In this document: positions 57,501 through 64,000 of the stretch, in pieces
Layout: each line of letters opens with the position of its first letter
How positions within the stretch are numbered: position 1 is the stretch's first letter
DNA from: Cladorhizidae sp. MBARI D1340-BT2
Lineage: Eukaryota > Porifera > Demospongiae > Poecilosclerida > Cladorhizidae
Direction of reading: 5' to 3'
Assembly: GCA_028752905.1 (NCBI GenBank)
Contig: JAQNBH010000003.1
Location: 40,335,850-40,399,849, forward strand
Length of the DNA: 64,000 nt
The notes under the pieces: model-generated
What the model saw: only the letters and a program-made list of their open reading frames with translations
Told to the model about the DNA's origin: nothing
Database searches by the model: none
Position numbers and translations under genes: made by a program

Positions 57501-60113
57501 ATGGCACCAGGAAGCCACCATAACTCTCAAACATACGATCACCTCACAACAGCTTAGGACATGAGGAATCCTGAAAGCAACCTTGCAACTTTGTGAGATT
57601 TAAGGCCTGACCACACCGCACAAATCATCGCAAATTAATGCACATTAATACATATTGGTCACGTCCACACTGAATTCAAATTAGAATAATCTGGTCCACC
57701 TCAGTTGGTGGTTTGAGTCGAAATAGAACAATAAATTAATGCATTCAAATAATACACCAGTGTGCATTGAAAGGAATTTCATTCACTCGCGTCTTCATAA
57801 TGACTGCAGGTTGAACCTTTGAGTATTAGCTCTACACCATCTGTGGACTGCAGCTAGCTATGGAAAGAACTGTTGCTATGTTTATACGTCCTGTATCTGC
57901 ACTTCTGAAGTTCGTGCAATCCTGTCGCAACCTTCTCCTCTTTCCTCTCTGCAGAAAATGTTTCCTGCGCATCTGTAGGAGCTGATCAGCAAGAACAAAC
58001 TCCATCTCAACTACAGCTACGTACAGTGCAAGGAGACACTCCTGGATGGATTTCTTTGCATTAAGGTTTGTTGCAGACACATAGCGATGTAATGCTGCAG
58101 AGGCCTTGTTTGCTTACTTTAATGGAGCTGATTCTTATGGCAAACTGCAGCTTATTGCATTCCATTCTAATGAAAAAGTTGAGAAGTTCAGTCTTTAAAA
58201 AAAAAAGTTATAGCTAAAAATTTATTACAACAAACAAGAAATATAATTGGTGTTCGATCGGTTAACCACATCTCAATTTATAGGTGTGAGAAAAATTATT
58301 CTCCCTCTTGTGAGACTTGTGAGACCAGTAAATAGAGAGATAACCAATTACAGGGGGGGGGTCTGGAGCAGATGTGACTACTTTAGCTATATTTGTGGAA
58401 GAATGCCATTCCAGTCGCATGTCCTGATAGTAGCGGCTAGAACAGTAACACAAGGTCATGACCTCTTGTACGTACACTGATTGGTAGGAGGGGAGTGGCA
58501 GATGTGCACAAAATTATCGATGTCAGTTCCAAGGTGGAGGGGGGAATGGACAATGAATTCTCCACACACACACACACCCCAAAGAAACTATGTCAGTTGC
58601 ATAAATAGTGTGCCTATATTTACACCACACACACACACAGACTCCTTTAACACACACATACACACATGCAATCAGTTAAGTACACTTGTGACACATAGTT
58701 ACACACACGCACGTGTAACTCCAAGTTATAAACACACATATGTAATGCATAGTGCACATACACACATGTAACTCATAACCATGGTTACATGCAAACTAGT
58801 CAAATGTACACACATATAACTCATAGATGCATACATGTGACTCAGAAAGAGACACATGTAACTCATTGTTACACACACATACACGTGTAACTCTTAGTTA
58901 CATCCACATGATACATGTATGTACCTCCTTCACTGATTTGAAGAAGGAAGAAGTGAGAACATCTTCAAGGTGTTTCATTTCCTCCTTTGGAAGAGAAATA
59001 TCCTCTCCTGGTGGAAATAACAACACCAACAGATTCAATTATGTCACATACACAAAAAGGTTAAACAGAAATTGTTTGGAAGACTAGAGAATTCTACAGA
59101 CTAGGCATGGCTAGGCGTTGCACGTGCTACAATTATGAGCTTTGCATGTGCTACAATAATAAGCTTCACTTGTGCTAGCTTCTGCATGTGATACAATTAT
59201 GAGCTTGTGCACGTGCTACAATTATGAGCTTCAGCACGTGCTACAAGTATGAGCTTCAGCACGTGCTACAATTATGAGCTTCAGCACACGCTACAATTAT
59301 GCGCTTCAGCACGTGCTACAATCATGAGCTTCAGCATACACTACAGCACGCGCTACAATCATGAGCTTCAGCACACGCTACAATTATGAGCTTCAGCACA
59401 CGCTACAATTATGAGCTTCAGCACGTGCTACAATCATGAGCTTCAGCACACACTACAGCACGCGCTACAATCATGAGCTTCAGCACACACTACAGCACGC
59501 GCTACAATTATGAGCTTCAGCACACGCTACAATTATGAGCTTCAGCACACGCTACAATTATGAGCTTCAGCACGCGCTACAATCATGAGCTTCAGCACAC
59601 ACTACAGCACGCGCTACAATTATGAGCTTCAGCACGTGCTACAATTATGAGCTTCAGCACACACTACAGCACGTGCTACAATCATGAGCTTCAGCACGCG
59701 CTACAATTACCAGTTTCAGTACATGGCACAGTTATGATTTGAGTGTGCACCATCATGAGTGTGGTGGATGAGATGAGGGGTGTGGTTTCTTGCAGAGCAG
59801 GTAATTGATGACTAGCTTCTGCAGCTGCACAGTGCAACGTGTAAGAGACTGTGAGCTGGCCCATGTAGACGCTGATACACCCTGACAGTCTCTGTCCATA
59901 GTGACTGGACCTTCTCTGCCAGCGAGACTAGCTTGTGGGTGTTTGTAGATCTCCTTGGAACAAATACTGAACTTCCCACTCTATCATTATTACCTTACAT
60001 GCAGAATTCTTAGCAAAGAAGATGATGATAAGGCTAGTATGACGGGGAGGGGGGAGGGGGAGGGGAATGATTAATGTTTGTTAGGGCTAGGGCTAGAGTA
60101 GTTCAAGACACTG

Positions 60114-60169
<56 letters not shown>

Positions 60170-60662
60170 GTTTGCATGTGTGTGTGTATGGTGTGTGTGT
60201 GTACAGTTTGCATGTGTGTGTGTATGGTGTGTGTGTGTGTGTATAGTTTCCATGTGTGTGTGTGTATGGTGTGTGTGTGTGTATATAGTTTGCATGTGTG
60301 TGTGTGTATGGTGTGTGTGTGTGTGTGTGTGTGTATATAGTTTGCATGTGTGTGTATGGTGTGTGTGTGTGTGTGTGTGTGTGCTGTGTCAAAAAATCCG
60401 CATGCATACAGGAATTGAAGGTAATTAATATGGGTGTGGCTACCCAGAAGTGCTTATCTTCATCACCAATCAGGGGTGTAAGGGGAGGCAACAGAGTCAC
60501 ATGACATGTCTTAACCTGGCAATACTTGGTAACACATGTAGTCAACACAGCTCCCTCACAAAGTCAACGAACCAGCTAATGAGAGCCTCCTCTAGGATAC
60601 CTTTTACACTTACTCTCTTCCAGGATCCTCAACAGCTGCACTATTCTGTTCACATCTGCATA

Positions 60663-60703
<41 letters not shown>

Positions 60704-60745
60704 GAGAGACACGCACACACACAATACACACACACAGGGAGAGAT

Positions 60746-60795
<50 letters not shown>

Positions 60796-61498
60796 ACATT
60801 ATTCTTGAAGAAGGTTAGAGCATTTAAAGTCAGGGTCATTATTGGACTTCATTGCACACACATGCATGCGTGTGCACACACACTATCCCTCATACACGAG
60901 CTTGATCCCGCCATGATGCAAATTATAAAGGACTTGGTAAGGAGCTCACATACACAACAATAGCTAATTGTTAAAAGATAATTAAGTACATGTATCACCA
61001 AAAGGTGCTAATATTTCTAATTGTTCTTGATGAAACACTTCACCTACACACAAACACAATGACTATCAATTTAAATTTACTCACTTGAGCATCTAGCCAA
61101 TCGAGGCCATTGTATTTATTATGTCAAGTGAGTTTGTTAGGAATAAATGAATAACAACTCTTATGTGACCCCAAAAAATCAGAACAAAACAAAACACTCA
61201 AAAATCAAAATAAGCCCTTCTCTTCAGTGGCCAATTCATTCACTTGTTATGGTCAGTAACACATCATCCTACATCTTAAATCCTGAAAGCTTGGAATTGA
61301 GAAGGGGAGAGCCGCCAAACTAGCAGTCACTACAATTCACCGCTAAACACTCAAGTTTTCTAAACCGCTCTATATTGACTCGTAGCTCACATATTCCTCA
61401 GGATAGTTAACGTTATAACTTTAATAAATACCTTTATCCACCATCAGTGCTGGAGTTACTCCCCTCAGGGGTGCTGAAGAGACACAAGACGCTGCCAT
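33000..61498 (-). CDS. LIN7: LIN7 (Lin-7/Veli/MALS) scaffold protein, seven exons, complete
   Basis: Join on the minus strand: 61498-61432, 60655-60614, 59007-58925, 55349-55212, 45546-45403, 41653-41599, 33112-33000. Sizes 67, 42, 83, 138, 144, 55 and 113 nt give 642 nt, 213 residues plus TAG. All introns are GT-AG and phases agree. Family members are 197-233 residues. Domains: N-terminal L27 (about residues 22-85), a conserved [14 protein letters not shown] segment (87-105 region), and one PDZ domain (about 105-195) with the ligand loop GFGFN (114-118) and His165 at the start of helix B, which predicts class I C-terminal ligands. LIN7 proteins join CASK/LIN2, LIN10 and PALS1 through L27 and hold receptors or channels at cell junctions through PDZ. 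Known function is family knowledge. Here only the gene structure and sequence are seen. Large introns are filled with satellites and transposons. Confidence 0.97.
33837..34008 (+). repeat. Direct duplication of about 85 bp
   Basis: The segment GCTTAGCTTTGCAGATCAAA...GAAAATCTATCATCGTTG occurs twice in tandem, almost identical. Confidence 0.9.
34238..35725 (+). repeat. 52-bp satellite, about 28 units (LIN7 intron 6)
   Basis: Unit contains GACTACTAGCTTGTATAGTC, CCTAGACCAACCTCCATAGT and CATCTTCTGTAC. Two units lack CATA (48 bp; near 34450 and 34707). Variants (CTCCA/CCCCA, GACCAA/GAACAA, TAGCTTG/TTGCCTG) recur in blocks. Confidence 0.96.
35752..35826 (-). repeat. Interspersed tail repeat copy
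   Basis: On the minus strand: ATTATTCCTGGTGAAGGCTG, GCATCTAGCCAGAGAGTG, then AATTCAAATTCAATTATCGA. Diverged. Confidence 0.6.
35908..36212 (+). repeat. CA/ATGCA-rich minisatellite
   Basis: Includes two tandem copies of a unit of about 75 bp with CACGTCACTCACACCATACA and CAGAAGACATGCATGTACAT, within (CA)n. Confidence 0.9.
36600..36840 (+). repeat. A-rich low-complexity region
   Basis: AATAATAAATAAACA/AACTAAT runs without coding potential. Confidence 0.8.
36838..36930 (+). repeat. Interspersed tail repeat copy
   Basis: GATGAAGGCTATCTAGAGCA, TGTAGTCGAAACGTCGAGAG, AGTAAATTTCAAGTTGATTA. Same family as 53322-53440. Confidence 0.8.
37395..37715 (-). pseudogene. N-terminal acidic segment of a piggyBac-like transposase
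   Basis: Open frame of 106 residues: basic start [20 protein letters not shown], then [20 protein letters not shown] and SDQDSDNE. Short helix followed by an acidic region is the usual start of piggyBac transposases. The catalytic domain is absent. The call rests on context (TTAA ends) more than on sequence. Confidence 0.55.
37838..37877. repeat. 40-bp near-perfect palindrome bounded by TTAA
   Basis: Half-site TTAACTGCGTAAGACGGACA and its complement with one mismatch. It lies at the right end of the piggyBac-type element and extends its inverted terminus. Confidence 0.95.
37990..38121 (+). repeat. 45-bp tandem array, left part
   Basis: Units with TTAGCTCTGTGTGGCGGCCA and TCTTATAGCTAAACATGGCC. 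The array continues at 41216 on the other side of the hAT element. Confidence 0.8.
38122..41215 (+). mobile_element. Autonomous-type hAT transposon (decayed), parent of the MITEs here
   Basis: Left TIR CAGGATTTCATTTAG at 38122 and right TIR CTAAATGAAACAGTG ending at 41215. Flanks AGTATGGC and ATGACGGC agree at 5 of 8 positions, compatible with a worn 8-bp duplication. The transposase is on the plus strand. A further TIR-like end (GAATGATGAAACCCTG near 38680-38697) suggests that 38122-38697 could alternatively be a separate short element next to the coding one. Confidence 0.75.
38926..41070 (+). pseudogene. hAT transposase, TTF finger/DUF4371/hAT dimerisation type, broken
   Basis: The N-terminus [16 protein letters not shown] with a serine-rich stretch is followed by a TTF-type finger remnant ([14 protein letters not shown] near 39130-39170) with frameshifts. 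The DUF4371 core is open at 39429-40031, with [20 protein letters not shown] (first catalytic Asp), [15 protein letters not shown] (second Asp) and [13 protein letters not shown]. After a stop the reading continues [20 protein letters not shown]. The C-terminal dimerisation part near 40858-41000 has [20 protein letters not shown], where the Glu would be the third acidic residue. Several stops and frameshifts make it inactive. The family is that of ZMYM/ZNF862-like domesticated genes. Confidence 0.88.
41216..41445 (+). repeat. 45-bp tandem array, right part
   Basis: About five units with GGCCATCTTATAGCTAAA and GCCATATGTTAGCTCTGTGT. Same array as 37990-38121, split by the hAT insertion. Confidence 0.85.
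41599..41653 (-). CDS. LIN7: LIN7 exon 6 (PDZ helix B)
   Basis: Acceptor TTTAG, donor AAG|GTCTGT. Encodes [18 protein letters not shown] plus one base of a Gly codon. The family reads [20 protein letters not shown]. The His is the class I PDZ ligand contact. Confidence 0.96.
41771..41827. repeat. Imperfect hairpin repeat
   Basis: GATGACCCTTTACCATTT and, about 20 bases later, AGTGGTAAAGGGTCGTC form an inverted pair. One arm recurs at 45705-45735 as TTTTAAATGGTAAAGGATCA. Confidence 0.7.
42436..42507 (+). repeat. (GATA)n microsatellite
   Basis: About 18 pure tetranucleotide units. Confidence 0.98.
42715..42865 (+). repeat. Tandem repeat of about 40 bp, four units
   Basis: ATCAGCTATGCACATTGGTG followed by GCCAGGCTGTGTCCA, imperfect. 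Confidence 0.85.
42930..43155 (+). other. Coding-like segment of unknown identity in LIN7 intron 5
   Basis: Plus-strand open frame with normal amino-acid composition: [40 protein letters not shown] and CKLRTFDM, ending at a possible ATG|GTGATC donor. A second open stretch at 43419-43532 ([32 protein letters not shown]) follows. Either a nested gene, a decayed element or chance. No family recognised. Confidence 0.3.
43645..44222 (+). repeat. 28-bp satellite, about 20 units
   Basis: Unit: CCCGGCTGTTCCCCTACTAA + CACCAGGT. Occasional truncated units. Confidence 0.96.
44280..44425 (+). repeat. 31-bp tandem repeat, about 4.5 units
   Basis: Unit: ACCAACATCTGAAGGGTTGC + AACAAATGCTG. Confidence 0.96.
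44560..45396 (+). repeat. 35-bp telomere-like array, about 23 units, containing a copy of the LIN7 exon 5 splice donor
   Basis: Unit: GTGCGTACCTCTCCACTG followed by CCCTAACCCTAGCCCTA. Units mix the true telomere hexamer CCCTAA with CCCTAG, sometimes with extra hexamers. On the minus strand each unit reads TGGAGAG|GTACGC or the variant GAGAGATATGC. The array ends about 10 bp from the exon 5 donor at 45403, and the unit at 45328 shares the 16 bases GCGTACCTCTCCATTG with that junction. Confidence 0.95.
45403..45546 (-). CDS. LIN7: LIN7 exon 5 (first half of PDZ)
   Basis: Acceptor TTTTCAG, donor GAGAG|GTACGC. 48 codons, phase 0 on both sides. Encodes the ligand loop [13 protein letters not shown], then [19 protein letters not shown] and [12 protein letters not shown], very close to the LIN7 family ([20 protein letters not shown]). 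Read-through past the donor meets a stop 15 codons later inside the adjoining array. Confidence 0.97.
45555..45592 (+). repeat. (CAA)n-rich tract beside the exon 5 acceptor
   Basis: ACAACAACAACAAACAAAAC... on the plus strand, so (GTT)n forms the pyrimidine-poor 3' splice region of exon 5. Confidence 0.8.
45610..45670 (+). mobile_element. Partial right end of the hAT MITE family
   Basis: GGGGGGCAAAAAGGTTCC then CCCCCCCTAAATGAACCCC. Left half missing. Confidence 0.65.
45828..46125 (-). pseudogene. cob: Nuclear insertion of mitochondrial cytochrome b (NUMT)
   Basis: The minus-strand frame reads [84 protein letters not shown]. This is the well-known cytochrome b segment (HYLxPF, LHExGSNNPxG, DxxNxxxANPLVTP) covering the heme-ligand helix D end, the EF loop and the following helix. 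About 95 residues with no stop. Neighbouring residues at both ends are not cytochrome b. It lies in LIN7 intron 4 on the same strand as the gene. Composition is even more AT-rich than the surroundings. Whether the donor was the host's own mitochondrion is not shown. Confidence 0.88.
46460..51122 (+). repeat. 38-bp satellite, about 120 units (LIN7 intron 4)
   Basis: Unit: GGAGTCCAACACTGCCGGAG + TAGAGGGAGAGGTTGACT. Shortened units (GAGAGGTCCCAACACTGCC) and variants (CCCACACTG, CCATCACTG, GTAGATGGAG, GTATAGGGAG) recur in the same order, indicating higher-order blocks of several hundred bp. The minus strand lacks stops in all three frames because 38 is not a multiple of three and the unit has none. 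The resulting 300-540 codon open frames (LYSGSV/PSTPAV/PLLRQC) are not genes. Confidence 0.98.
51123..51707. other. Unique spacer between satellites, no exon recognised
   Basis: Contains short C-run/CA and TA microsatellites at 51361-51435. Part of LIN7 intron 4. Confidence 0.5.
51708..53278 (+). repeat. 60-bp satellite, about 26 units
   Basis: Unit: GGGTGGCCATCTTGCTGTGT, GAAGCTCTGGTCCCACTGTC, CTTACAAAGACTCTCTGTTA. Left units vary and include deletions (TCCCACAAAGAC). The right 14 units are almost identical, so recently homogenised. The period is a multiple of three, giving 280-357 codon open frames on both strands. These are shadows. Confidence 0.98.
53322..53440 (+). repeat. Interspersed tail repeat, longest copy
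   Basis: ATTCCTGATGAAGGCTAGAG, CATCTAGTCGAAACATCGAG, AGAGTAAAATTCAAGTTGAT, TATTGAGACGGTCATTG, then AAGTCAACTGAGAGTTCG. Reference copy of the family. Confidence 0.85.
53440..53520 (+). repeat. 10-bp tandem repeat (CTCACTGTTA)n
   Basis: About eight units. Confidence 0.95.
53521..54017. other. No exon recognised (LIN7 intron 4)
   Basis: Includes a 25-bp direct duplication (GTGTGGCTAATTGATGACCT) at 53853-53902. Confidence 0.5.
54018..54298 (+). repeat. 36-bp tandem repeat, about 7.5 units
   Basis: Unit: TAGATAGCAGTGCTGTGTGT + ATATAGAATTTGTATG. Multiple of three, hence the repeated minus-strand frame. Confidence 0.96.
54560..55145 (+). repeat. Interspersed repeat, two tandem copies
   Basis: Copies at 54560-54765 and 54890-55145 share GAGCACACAGAGAGA, CTATCTTT, GAGCTATATAT and AACCATAGGTTTTTT. 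Inverted copy at 30290-30545. The second copy ends 70 bp from the exon 4 donor. Confidence 0.75.
55212..55349 (-). CDS. LIN7: LIN7 exon 4 (L27 end and conserved linker)
   Basis: Acceptor GCTTCAG, donor AAG|GTAAGA, 46 codons, phase 0. Encodes [19 protein letters not shown], then [25 protein letters not shown]. The family has EVYEHVYETVD...[21 protein letters not shown]. Confidence 0.97.
55390..55790 (+). repeat. CAA/CAG-rich minisatellite upstream of exon 4
   Basis: Units of the type CAATTCAACAGCAACAGTAG with length variation. On the LIN7 strand it reads (TTGTTGCTGTTGAATTG)n and sits 40 bp before the exon 4 acceptor. Confidence 0.92.
56600..56821 (+). mobile_element. hAT-derived MITE (222 bp)
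   Basis: CAGGGTTTCATTTAG to CTAAATGAAACCCTG. The flanks TATATGGT and TATAATGG(T) are a near-perfect 8-bp duplication, which supports hAT mobilisation. It contains an internal duplication of GGAGGAATCTGGATATTAAG. It lies in LIN7 intron 3. Confidence 0.88.
56822..58924. other. LIN7 intron 3, mostly unassigned
   Basis: A duplicated segment of about 100 bp (GCACTTGAAYATTRTTGTGA, AACGATTATCAATGATAGAA) at 57210-57400. A minus-strand open frame at 57832-58080 ([40 protein letters not shown]) has an arginine-rich end that could be a transposase relic, but no family is assigned. Upstream GGCCTGACCACACCG near 57604 could be a transposon end, with no partner found. Confidence 0.4.
58560..58915 (+). repeat. 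CA-rich repeat with TGTAACTCATAGTTACA motifs
   Basis: Interrupted (CA)n with at least five copies of a GTAACTC/ATAGTTAC palindromic module. Confidence 0.8.
58925..59007 (-). CDS. LIN7: LIN7 exon 3 (L27)
   Basis: Acceptor CCACCAG, donor GAG|GTACAT. Encodes [20 protein letters not shown] and FFKSVKE, matching L27 of LIN7 (EVPxxKLxxLQKVLQSEFxxAVRE). Confidence 0.92.
59105..59715 (+). repeat. 25-bp satellite with CACGTG-type core, about 24 units (LIN7 intron 2)
   Basis: Unit: GCACGTGCTACAATTATGAG + CTTCA. The core alternates between CACGTG, CACGCG and CACACG. Some units are shortened to CACACACTACAGCACGCGC. Confidence 0.95.
60115..60385 (+). repeat. (GT)n microsatellite with TATAGTTTGCATG interruptions
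   Basis: Seven GT blocks separated by ATAGTTTGCAT or ATGGT. Mirror open frames are compositional. Confidence 0.95.
60614..60655 (-). CDS. LIN7: LIN7 exon 2 (start of L27), 42 nt
   Basis: Acceptor TTATGCAG, donor AGA|GTAAGT. With the last base of exon 1 it encodes [14 protein letters not shown], matching LIN7 DVxRAIELLEKLQ. Immediately upstream on the LIN7 strand lies a long (TC)n/(TG)n tract. Confidence 0.9.
60660..60790 (+). repeat. (CA)n(GA)n compound microsatellite at the exon 2 acceptor
   Basis: Blocks of (CA)n, GGGAGAGA and (GA)n. On the LIN7 strand this is TC-rich then TG-rich DNA ending 5 bp from the exon 2 3' splice site. Confidence 0.95.
60791..61431. other. LIN7 intron 1 remainder
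   Basis: A tail-repeat fragment at 60791-60840. Nothing else recognised. Confidence 0.5.
61432..61498 (-). CDS. LIN7: LIN7 exon 1 (start codon)
   Basis: ATG at 61498, 22 codons plus one base, donor AAAG|GTATTT. Encodes [25 protein letters not shown]7 N-termini are variable, so the start rests on phase agreement with exon 2 and on lack of an earlier in-frame ATG close by (an in-frame TAG lies just upstream). Confidence 0.85.
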
Positions 61499-61700
61499 CC
61501 TAATCGGGGAATGTGGGTGTGTGCTAAGAACTTGCTCAAGAGGTTGCGCGCTACTACAGTGCCTGAAACTAGGCGCGCGCGCGATATAAAATTGCGCTGC
61601 AGTCAAGGGGGGAGAAGCTGTGGGAGCTTGCCACACCAAATAAATAGGGAGGGGTGGGGAGATAAAGCAAGAAGAAGGGAGGAGGAGGGGGGGAAGGAAA
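61499..61700 (-). promoter_or_regulatory. Putative LIN7 promoter, CpG-rich
   Basis: Locally GC-rich with GCGCGCGCGCGAT (61573-61585) and an adjacent TATAAAATT on the plus strand. This is the only CpG-dense patch near the start codon. Inference from position only. Confidence 0.4.
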
Positions 61701-61839
61701 AAGTGAGCTTGGAAAAGCATACGAAAGTCAACTGCGGCAGCTTAGCTTGCTATCAAAAGAGAATGTCTCTTGCCCTCACCAGCCAATCTTTTTTGGGGGT
61801 AGCTAGGAAGAAAAAAGAAGCTTCAAACCTGCAGTGGCT

Positions 61840-63560
61840 ATAGTTGGAATCAAGAATCCCAAGACTCTGTGTTTGGGGTTTCTACTGTTCTCAGGAAGAC
61901 AACAAGCTGCCAAAAGGTTTACATAGTAAAATTAAGAGGAAGCCTACATCAGTCAAGGCTACATCAATTAGAAACATGCTTCTTCAAGAGTGGTTACTTA
62001 TAGCATACATAACTAGCTCTATAGCTATATTGATTCATGTATACTATTTTCATGCATATCACACTGTAATCGATGCAGGAAACATGAGCTCTCGAAACCA
62101 TGCTTATGTTGTTAGAGTGATAACCAGCTCAAATGGCAGAAATGTTGGTGAGATGTTGGATGAAACATATGGAAGCTCAATGGAAGAATGCTGATGAATA
62201 TATTCTTCAAGATTTACAGTTCCTTGGCAGATTAAGAGAACATGATCATAATGAGAGTAATTTTATTCAGTTACTGCTGCTGTCATATTATACATAGTTG
62301 TATATAACATAAATTATGTATTGGACATTTAGGATACAACTGAATGGCTAGAAAGAAAGAGCAACAAAAATACAAGTCCAGATGTCCAGAATGAAATGTT
62401 ATGGCTCATGTCTCACACCGTTCTTCATGGGATAGTTGAATATATCCAAGGTGCTGAATACTTTACCATTATGGTGGATCATCCGATGAACGTGCGGATT
62501 CATCTGGCAAGGAGTATTATGCTTGAGGTATGTAGGAGCAGATCTATCTGTTCATGAAGACTTGATTGGGTTGTGTCATTGTCCATACATCCTTGCCAAT
62601 ACACTTGTGCAGGTCATTTAAGATACACTAACAAGGCTTCATCTCTACCTATTACAATGCAGACAGTGATGGTGGGAGCAATATGGCAGGAAGCATAAAC
62701 TGGTAAAGGAGTAGATTCCTAATGAAGAATTATTTGTCCATTTGTTATGGCCATGCCCAAGTCTGGGTATTGGCGAGTGAAAATGCTACAATCCCACATG
62801 GAGGCAACCTATAAAATCAGCAAGATTTTGCAGTGCTCTCCAAAACATCAAGCTCTGTTTAAATCCATTCATGCTGAGCTATATATATATATCTCCAGGA
62901 ACTGTTGTATTTAGGATTCCTTGCCCACACATGCTCTGTAAGCAAAATTGCTAATAATGGAAAGCTTTTAAAATGGTGTCACAGTATTTTGGATGGTCAT
63001 CTTGACTCTGAAGCCAGAGCACGCATTAATGGTGATACAAGTCAGATGACATGATTATTTCTATGGGTCTTCTCTATTCTCAGGCACTCTGACAACTTGA
63101 GCAAGACCCTGCACCACACACAAATGAGTGCTTCAGAAGGACAACACTTCATTACACCAACTACCCTGAAGGTGATTATTATTATTATGGAGTGATAGTT
63201 GTTTGTGATAGTTTGTGGGTAGTTTTAAGAATGTGTTGTTGATTGGTAATGATAGCTTGTAGGTAGATATTTGTGTGTATAGCTGGTGAGTAGATATTCG
63301 TGTAGCATAGAGATATTTATGCAGACAAAAGCTACATTCTATTCTGGCAGTGTGTAACAAAAGAAGCTGCCGAATGTGATATTGAAAAGCCAGTATATAC
63401 TAGTGCATAAAAGGAGACCTCCACAACGGATTGACTCTCACACTAGTGGTACAGCTGCAGCCACCAGAAATGCAATTTACTTTGAATGTGTTGATACTGT
63501 TATCAGCTGCATTTGACACCGATTTAGGTTATCAAATATATATCAAGTAAGAATAGTTGC
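61840..63560 (+). pseudogene. Second DUF4371-type hAT transposase, heavily decayed
   Basis: Ordered fragments in changing frames: WLERKSNKNTSPDVQNEMLW and LMSHTVLHGIVEYIQGAEYF, TIMVDHPMNV (near 62340-62500), HMEATYKISKILQCSPKHQA, LFKSIHAEL (62800-62880), RHSDNLSKT-like region with MSASEGQHFITPTTL (63080-63165) and RNAIYFECVDTVISCI (63455-63510). These follow the order of DUF4371 transposases related to ZMYM1-like genes. Many stops and frameshifts. Sequence differs from the element at 38122. Confidence 0.65.
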
Positions 63561-63659
63561 TTTTGAGCGGCGGGCCAAGAGCTGGAAGCTGTTGATAATG
63601 ATGACTCTATCCAGAAGATCTGGTAAAGGGTATCTTCTGCAGCTACAATCATCCCCATG

Positions 63660-63900
63660 CGAGAATATATATTTTTATGAGCTCGGTAGCTAAAGCTATT
63701 TAGAGCCTTACATACATGATAACATGATAGGTATAAAAATGATTGAAGTTAGGCGAAGAATTGTTTAATAAATCATTTGAAGGAAGAGAGCGAGGACGAG
63801 GATCTAATGGAGGTTGGGAGTGAGTTCCAAAGAACTGTGGCAGAGGGAACGAAGAAAAACGAAATTGACAGGAGCACGAGTATAAAAGTCTCGTTTTCAA
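63660..63900 (-). pseudogene. LINE 3' end, second copy
   Basis: Minus strand: FVPSATVLWNSLPTSIRSSS, LSSFK then a stop, and the same 3' UTR as 430-525 (GGCTCTAAATAGCTTTAGCTACCGAGCTC). Near-identical family to the element at 94-525, opposite orientation. Confidence 0.7.
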
Positions 63901-63901
63901 T

Positions 63902-63990
63902 GTTGAGTGAATAAAATTTGAAGTTGATATTGAGAAGGTGATTTTATGTCATTATGTCAACTGAGAGTTCATTGAGAGTATATACATATA
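63902..63990 (+). repeat. Interspersed tail repeat copy
   Basis: AAATTTGAAGTTGATATTGA, GAAGGTGATTTTATGTCATT, ATGTCAACTGAGAGTTCATT. Right half of the family only. Confidence 0.7.
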
Positions 63991-64000
63991 TTCAATATTG

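Noticed and set aside
57832..58080. Arginine-rich open frame as a Harbinger transposase
   Set aside because: No catalytic motif and no pair of terminal repeats. Only a vague resemblance.

Overview
This is a eukaryotic window that is AT-rich, repeat-rich and intron-bearing. The one fully resolved host gene is the metazoan polarity/scaffold gene LIN7. It lies on the minus strand, with seven exons between 33000 and 61498 that splice in phase to a 213-residue L27-PDZ protein. The gene, the DUF4371-type hAT, pogo, piggyBac and Ty3-like mobile elements and the general texture suggest an early-branching animal. A demosponge is my guess, but that assignment is inference.

Layout. 1-900: decayed 3' end of a LINE and a short CCCTAG tract. 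2022-12675: two nested Ty3/gypsy-type LTR retrotransposons. The older one (minus strand) has lost its 3' end and its integrase core. The younger one (plus strand, 6620-12550, 5-bp target duplication GTTCA) sits inside the 5' LTR of the older one. In both, integrase lies upstream of reverse transcriptase, the unusual Gmr1-like order. 17076-17995: remnant of a third Ty3-like element. 18220-19450: a diverged tandem duplication, followed by a 100-base assembly gap (19738-19837). 20000-26000: mostly satellites and low-complexity DNA with a possible Helitron 5' end. 26216-28290: a nearly complete but broken pogo/Tigger transposon. 28901-29086: a hAT-derived MITE. 30985-31895: a 56-bp satellite. 32468-32626: a probable first coding exon of an unidentified gene on the minus strand.

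33000-61498: LIN7. Its introns carry nearly everything else. Intron 6 holds a 52-bp satellite, a piggyBac remnant and a decayed autonomous hAT inserted in a 45-bp tandem array. Intron 5 holds a 28-bp array and a 35-bp telomere-like array. Intron 4 (9.7 kb) holds a mitochondrial cytochrome b insertion, a 4.7-kb 38-bp satellite and a 1.6-kb 60-bp satellite. Intron 3 holds another copy of the MITE. Intron 2 holds a 25-bp CACGTG-type array and a TG microsatellite. 61840-63560: a second decayed DUF4371 hAT transposase. 63660-63900: the same LINE 3' end as at the left edge, in opposite orientation.

Most striking points. (1) The 35-bp telomere-like array begins within about 10 bp of the 5' splice site of LIN7 exon 5, and its unit contains the exon/intron junction itself, so the intron carries about a dozen decoy copies of its own splice donor. 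(2) Two Ty3-like elements have a Ty1/copia-like domain order. (3) A decayed autonomous hAT and its MITE derivatives occur in the same window. (4) A cytochrome b fragment with an open reading frame is embedded in a nuclear intron. Long open frames inside the satellites are consequences of repeat period and composition, not genes.
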